From NCBI GenBank assembly GCA_031296305.1, contig JARLFZ010000028.1, positions 1-41,162 of the forward strand: a stretch of 41,162 nucleotides of DNA, written 5' to 3'. Each line of letters opens with the position of its first letter. The first letter of the stretch is position 1. The notes under the pieces are model-generated. The model ran no database searches and was not told the DNA's origin. It was given only the letters and a program-made list of their open reading frames with translations. Source of the DNA: Occallatibacter sp. GTDB taxonomy: Bacteria; Acidobacteriota; Terriglobia; Terriglobales; Acidobacteriaceae. This document shows, in pieces, positions 39,892 to 41,162 of the stretch. The position numbers and the translations under genes were made by a program.

Positions 39892-40833
39892 ATGGCGATA
39901 ACTGCCTTACAATCCGCTGTCGGTGTATCCTTTCTTGAGTACATCCAATCATTCAGGAAGGGAAGCATGGGAGCGTTTAGCATTGAGCGATTTGAGGCCG
40001 ACTGCCGTCAGAACGGCACCCGTTACTGGTACGCGCATGAATTCATGCGATCGCTGGGTTACGACACCTGGACGTCGTTTCAGAAGGTCATAACGAAAGC
40101 GATGGGATCGTGCGCGATGCTAGGGATCGACCCCACTGAGGCTTTCGCGCCCGCAACATATCTCGAAGTTGGAAAATCCGAGAAGACATACAAGCTGACG
40201 CGCTTTGCGTGCTTCCTTGTTTCCATGCACGCGGACGCTAATAAGCCAGAGGTTGCGAAAGCAAAAGCGGCATTAGCCGCAATCGCGGCTCAGCTCGTCG
40301 AGCAACAGATTGCAGAGAGCGATCTGGGGCGGCTTGAAACGCGAGAAGACTTGAAGGCGGCCGAGCGTCAAATGAGTGGGGTCGCCAAGACGGCAGGGCT
40401 GGAAGGTGCGCAATATGCCTTTTTTAAGGACGCGGGATTTCGCGGAATGTACAACATGAGTCTTCGCGATCTCATGTCCAAAAAAGGAGTTGATCCGAAT
40501 AAGACGCTCTACGATTTTATGGGGCTCGAAGAAATGGCCGGCAACCTTTTCCGCGTCACGCAGACCACTGCAAAAGTACGCTCCGGAGACCTGAAAGGTG
40601 CACGGACTTTAGAGGCTACAGCTAAGGGTGTCGGACGCGAAGTCCGGAACATGATGGTCAAAAATAGCGGAATCGCGCCGGAGAATCTTCCTATCGCTGA
40701 GAACATCGTCAAGGTGAAGGGGCGTCTCAAATCCGCCAATCGTGCGATGAAGAAGTTGGATCGCCAGATAAAGCGTCTCACCGAAGAGGCAGCAAGCACA
40801 ACTACAGACGACATAGAAGAACTTGAAGATTAA
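39892..40833 (+). CDS. dinD: DinD-family protein
   Basis: The product of up to 313 residues matches DinD. It has an N-terminal BRO-type domain (R-Y-W-Y-A-H-E-F-M-R-S-L-G-Y-D-T-W-T-S-F, L-T-R-F-A-C-F-L-V-S-M-H-A-D-A-N-K-P-E-V). A conserved centre follows (E-R-Q-M-S-G-V-A-K-T-A-G-L, A-F-F-K-D-A-G-F-R-G-M-Y-N, D-F-M-G-L-E-E-M-A-G-N-L-F-R-V-T-Q-T), then G-R-E-V-R. The E. coli protein is SOS-induced and acts on RecA filaments. Start is ATG 39892 (GGGAAG upstream) or ATG 39967 (AGGAAGGGA upstream), the latter matching the usual family N-terminus better. An acidic tail ends the protein. Confidence 0.8.
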   Translation: MAITALQSAVGVSFLEYIQSFRKGSMGAFSIERFEADCRQNGTRYWYAHEFMRSLGYDTWTSFQKVITKAMGSCAMLGIDPTEAFAPATYLEVGKSEKTYKLTRFACFLVSMHADANKPEVAKAKAALAAIAAQLVEQQIAESDLGRLETREDLKAAERQMSGVAKTAGLEGAQYAFFKDAGFRGMYNMSLRDLMSKKGVDPNKTLYDFMGLEEMAGNLFRVTQTTAKVRSGDLKGARTLEATAKGVGREVRNMMVKNSGIAPENLPIAENIVKVKGRLKSANRAMKKLDRQIKRLTEEAASTTTDDIEELED

Positions 40834-40840
40834 GTGGCGC

Positions 40841-40860
40841 GGGCCGGAGCGATCCGGCCC
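40841..40860. terminator. bidirectional terminator hairpin
   Basis: GGGCCGG (40841-40847), loop AGCGAT, CCGGCCC (40854-40860). It lies between the converging DinD-like gene and recombinase fragment, 7 bases after the former and 7 before the latter's stop. Confidence 0.65.
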
Positions 40861-40867
40861 GTATGGT

Positions 40868-41029
40868 TTAGAGATAACTCGGAGCGTACATGCGGTAATT
40901 CTGTTCAGTAAGTTCCGGGTCAGAGTGGACGTAGATCATCGTGGTCTCCACAAACGCATGGCCGAGCTGATCCTTGATGGCCAGCAGATGCGCTCCACGA
41001 TGCAGCAGGTTGGTGGCAAGAGAATGTCT
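40868..41029 (-). pseudogene. C-terminal fragment of a tyrosine recombinase
   Basis: The minus-strand frame encodes 53 residues: R-H-S-L-A-T-N-L-L, L-L-A-I-K-D-Q-L-G-H and T-T-M-I-Y-V-H-S, with the box II Arg and His, the L-G-H histidine and the nucleophilic Tyr of XerD-like integrases, then about 20 residues to the stop at 40868. Upstream of R-H-S the frame enters the CCGGAATAG repeats and meets a stop (TAG) within about 10 codons, so the rest of the gene is missing. The catalytic box I arginine is lost; it is not functional as it stands. Confidence 0.75.
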
Positions 41030-41030
41030 C

Positions 41031-41162
41031 CTATTCCGGTGCCGGAATAGTCGGCACTATGCCGGGTTCCTGACTATTCCGGGCGTACAAGGAACAGAAC
41101 GCAGGCTCGCCCGTCAATTGCGCTTGTCGGCGATCCTACCGGATGTGCCGTCCGGAATAGTC
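41031..41162. repeat. cluster of four inverted CCGGAATAG repeats
   Basis: CTATTCCGG at 41031-41039, CCGGAATAG at 41042-41050, GACTATTCCGG at 41072-41082 and CCGGAATAGTC at 41152-41162. The first two form a perfect hairpin with a 2-base loop; the last two are an exact 11-bp inverted pair with 69 bases between. The cluster begins exactly where the recombinase reading frame breaks and the window ends exactly with a copy. Apart from the repeats, no gene is seen here. Confidence 0.7.

Noticed and set aside
40834-40867. Right phage end at the terminator after the DinD-like gene
   Set aside because: No terminal CA/TG, no copy of the left-end 22-mer and no target duplication matching the left side could be found here.
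41031-41162. CRISPR array or integron attC sites
   Set aside because: The repeats are only 9-11 bases, alternate in orientation and have uneven spacing; no cas genes and no integron integrase features are present.
1-41162. tRNA or rRNA genes
   Set aside because: No cloverleaf-like segment or rRNA-like sequence was noticed on either strand; a dedicated tRNA scan would be needed to exclude them fully.

Overview
The window is most of a Mu-like transposable siphophage, integrated as a prophage. The only recognisable host piece is the last 22 codons of what looks like an alpha/beta-hydrolase (prolyl-oligopeptidase type) gene at positions 3-71. The host is a GC-rich bacterium. The secreted tail-fibre-like protein and general sequence style recall Acidobacteriota, but that assignment is inference from pattern memory, not proof.

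Layout. (1) Positions 151-224 hold two direct 22-bp repeats, 23 bp apart, that look like transposase-binding sites at one phage end. (2) Positions 269-23694, all on the minus strand, are the late genes. In transcription order from 23694 leftwards they are: a lysis cassette (GH73-type endolysin, a secreted protein, a small protein, holin-like proteins), DNA packaging (small protein, DUF3486 small terminase, TerL), portal (DUF935), Mu F-like head morphogenesis, I-like protease with an apparent nested scaffold, decoration protein, major capsid, head completion and joining proteins (DUF1320, Mu G-like, gp37-like), tail tube, a tail-chaperone pair, tape measure, distal tail, DUF2163 hub protein, a large J-like tail-tip protein and a small terminal tail protein. 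No sheath or contractile baseplate gene is seen, so a B3/D3112-like siphovirus is inferred. (3) Positions 23901-25520 are the lysogeny switch: an XRE repressor and an overlapping membrane protein on the minus strand face a Ner-like regulator on the plus strand, across a sigma70-like promoter embedded in a 24-bp dyad. (4) Positions 25517-36863, plus strand, are the early operon: a conserved small protein, the DDE transposase A, the AAA+ target activator B, then about 20 mostly small, tightly overlapping genes. These include several zinc-knuckle proteins, a winged-helix protein, a response-regulator receiver lacking its phospho-acceptor Asp, an ASCH-like protein, and at the end three related excisionase-type HTH units. 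(5) Positions 36945-40833, plus strand, form an accessory block: a secreted tail-fibre-like protein with a probable five-bladed beta-propeller, a small secreted protein and a DinD-family protein. (6) Positions 40868-41162 hold the C-terminal end of a tyrosine recombinase (minus strand), cut off by a cluster of inverted CCGGAATAG repeats that runs to the end of the window.

How it works together. In the lysogen the repressor, and probably the small membrane protein translationally coupled to it, is made leftwards and occupies the dyad. On derepression Ner, A and B are transcribed rightwards for replicative transposition. A late activator, possibly one of the HTH proteins at 36190-36863, would then switch on the leftward late genes from the 23.7-kb region. 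The opposite phage end was not found: no copy of the left-end repeat is visible near 41 kb, so the right boundary lies beyond the window or has diverged.
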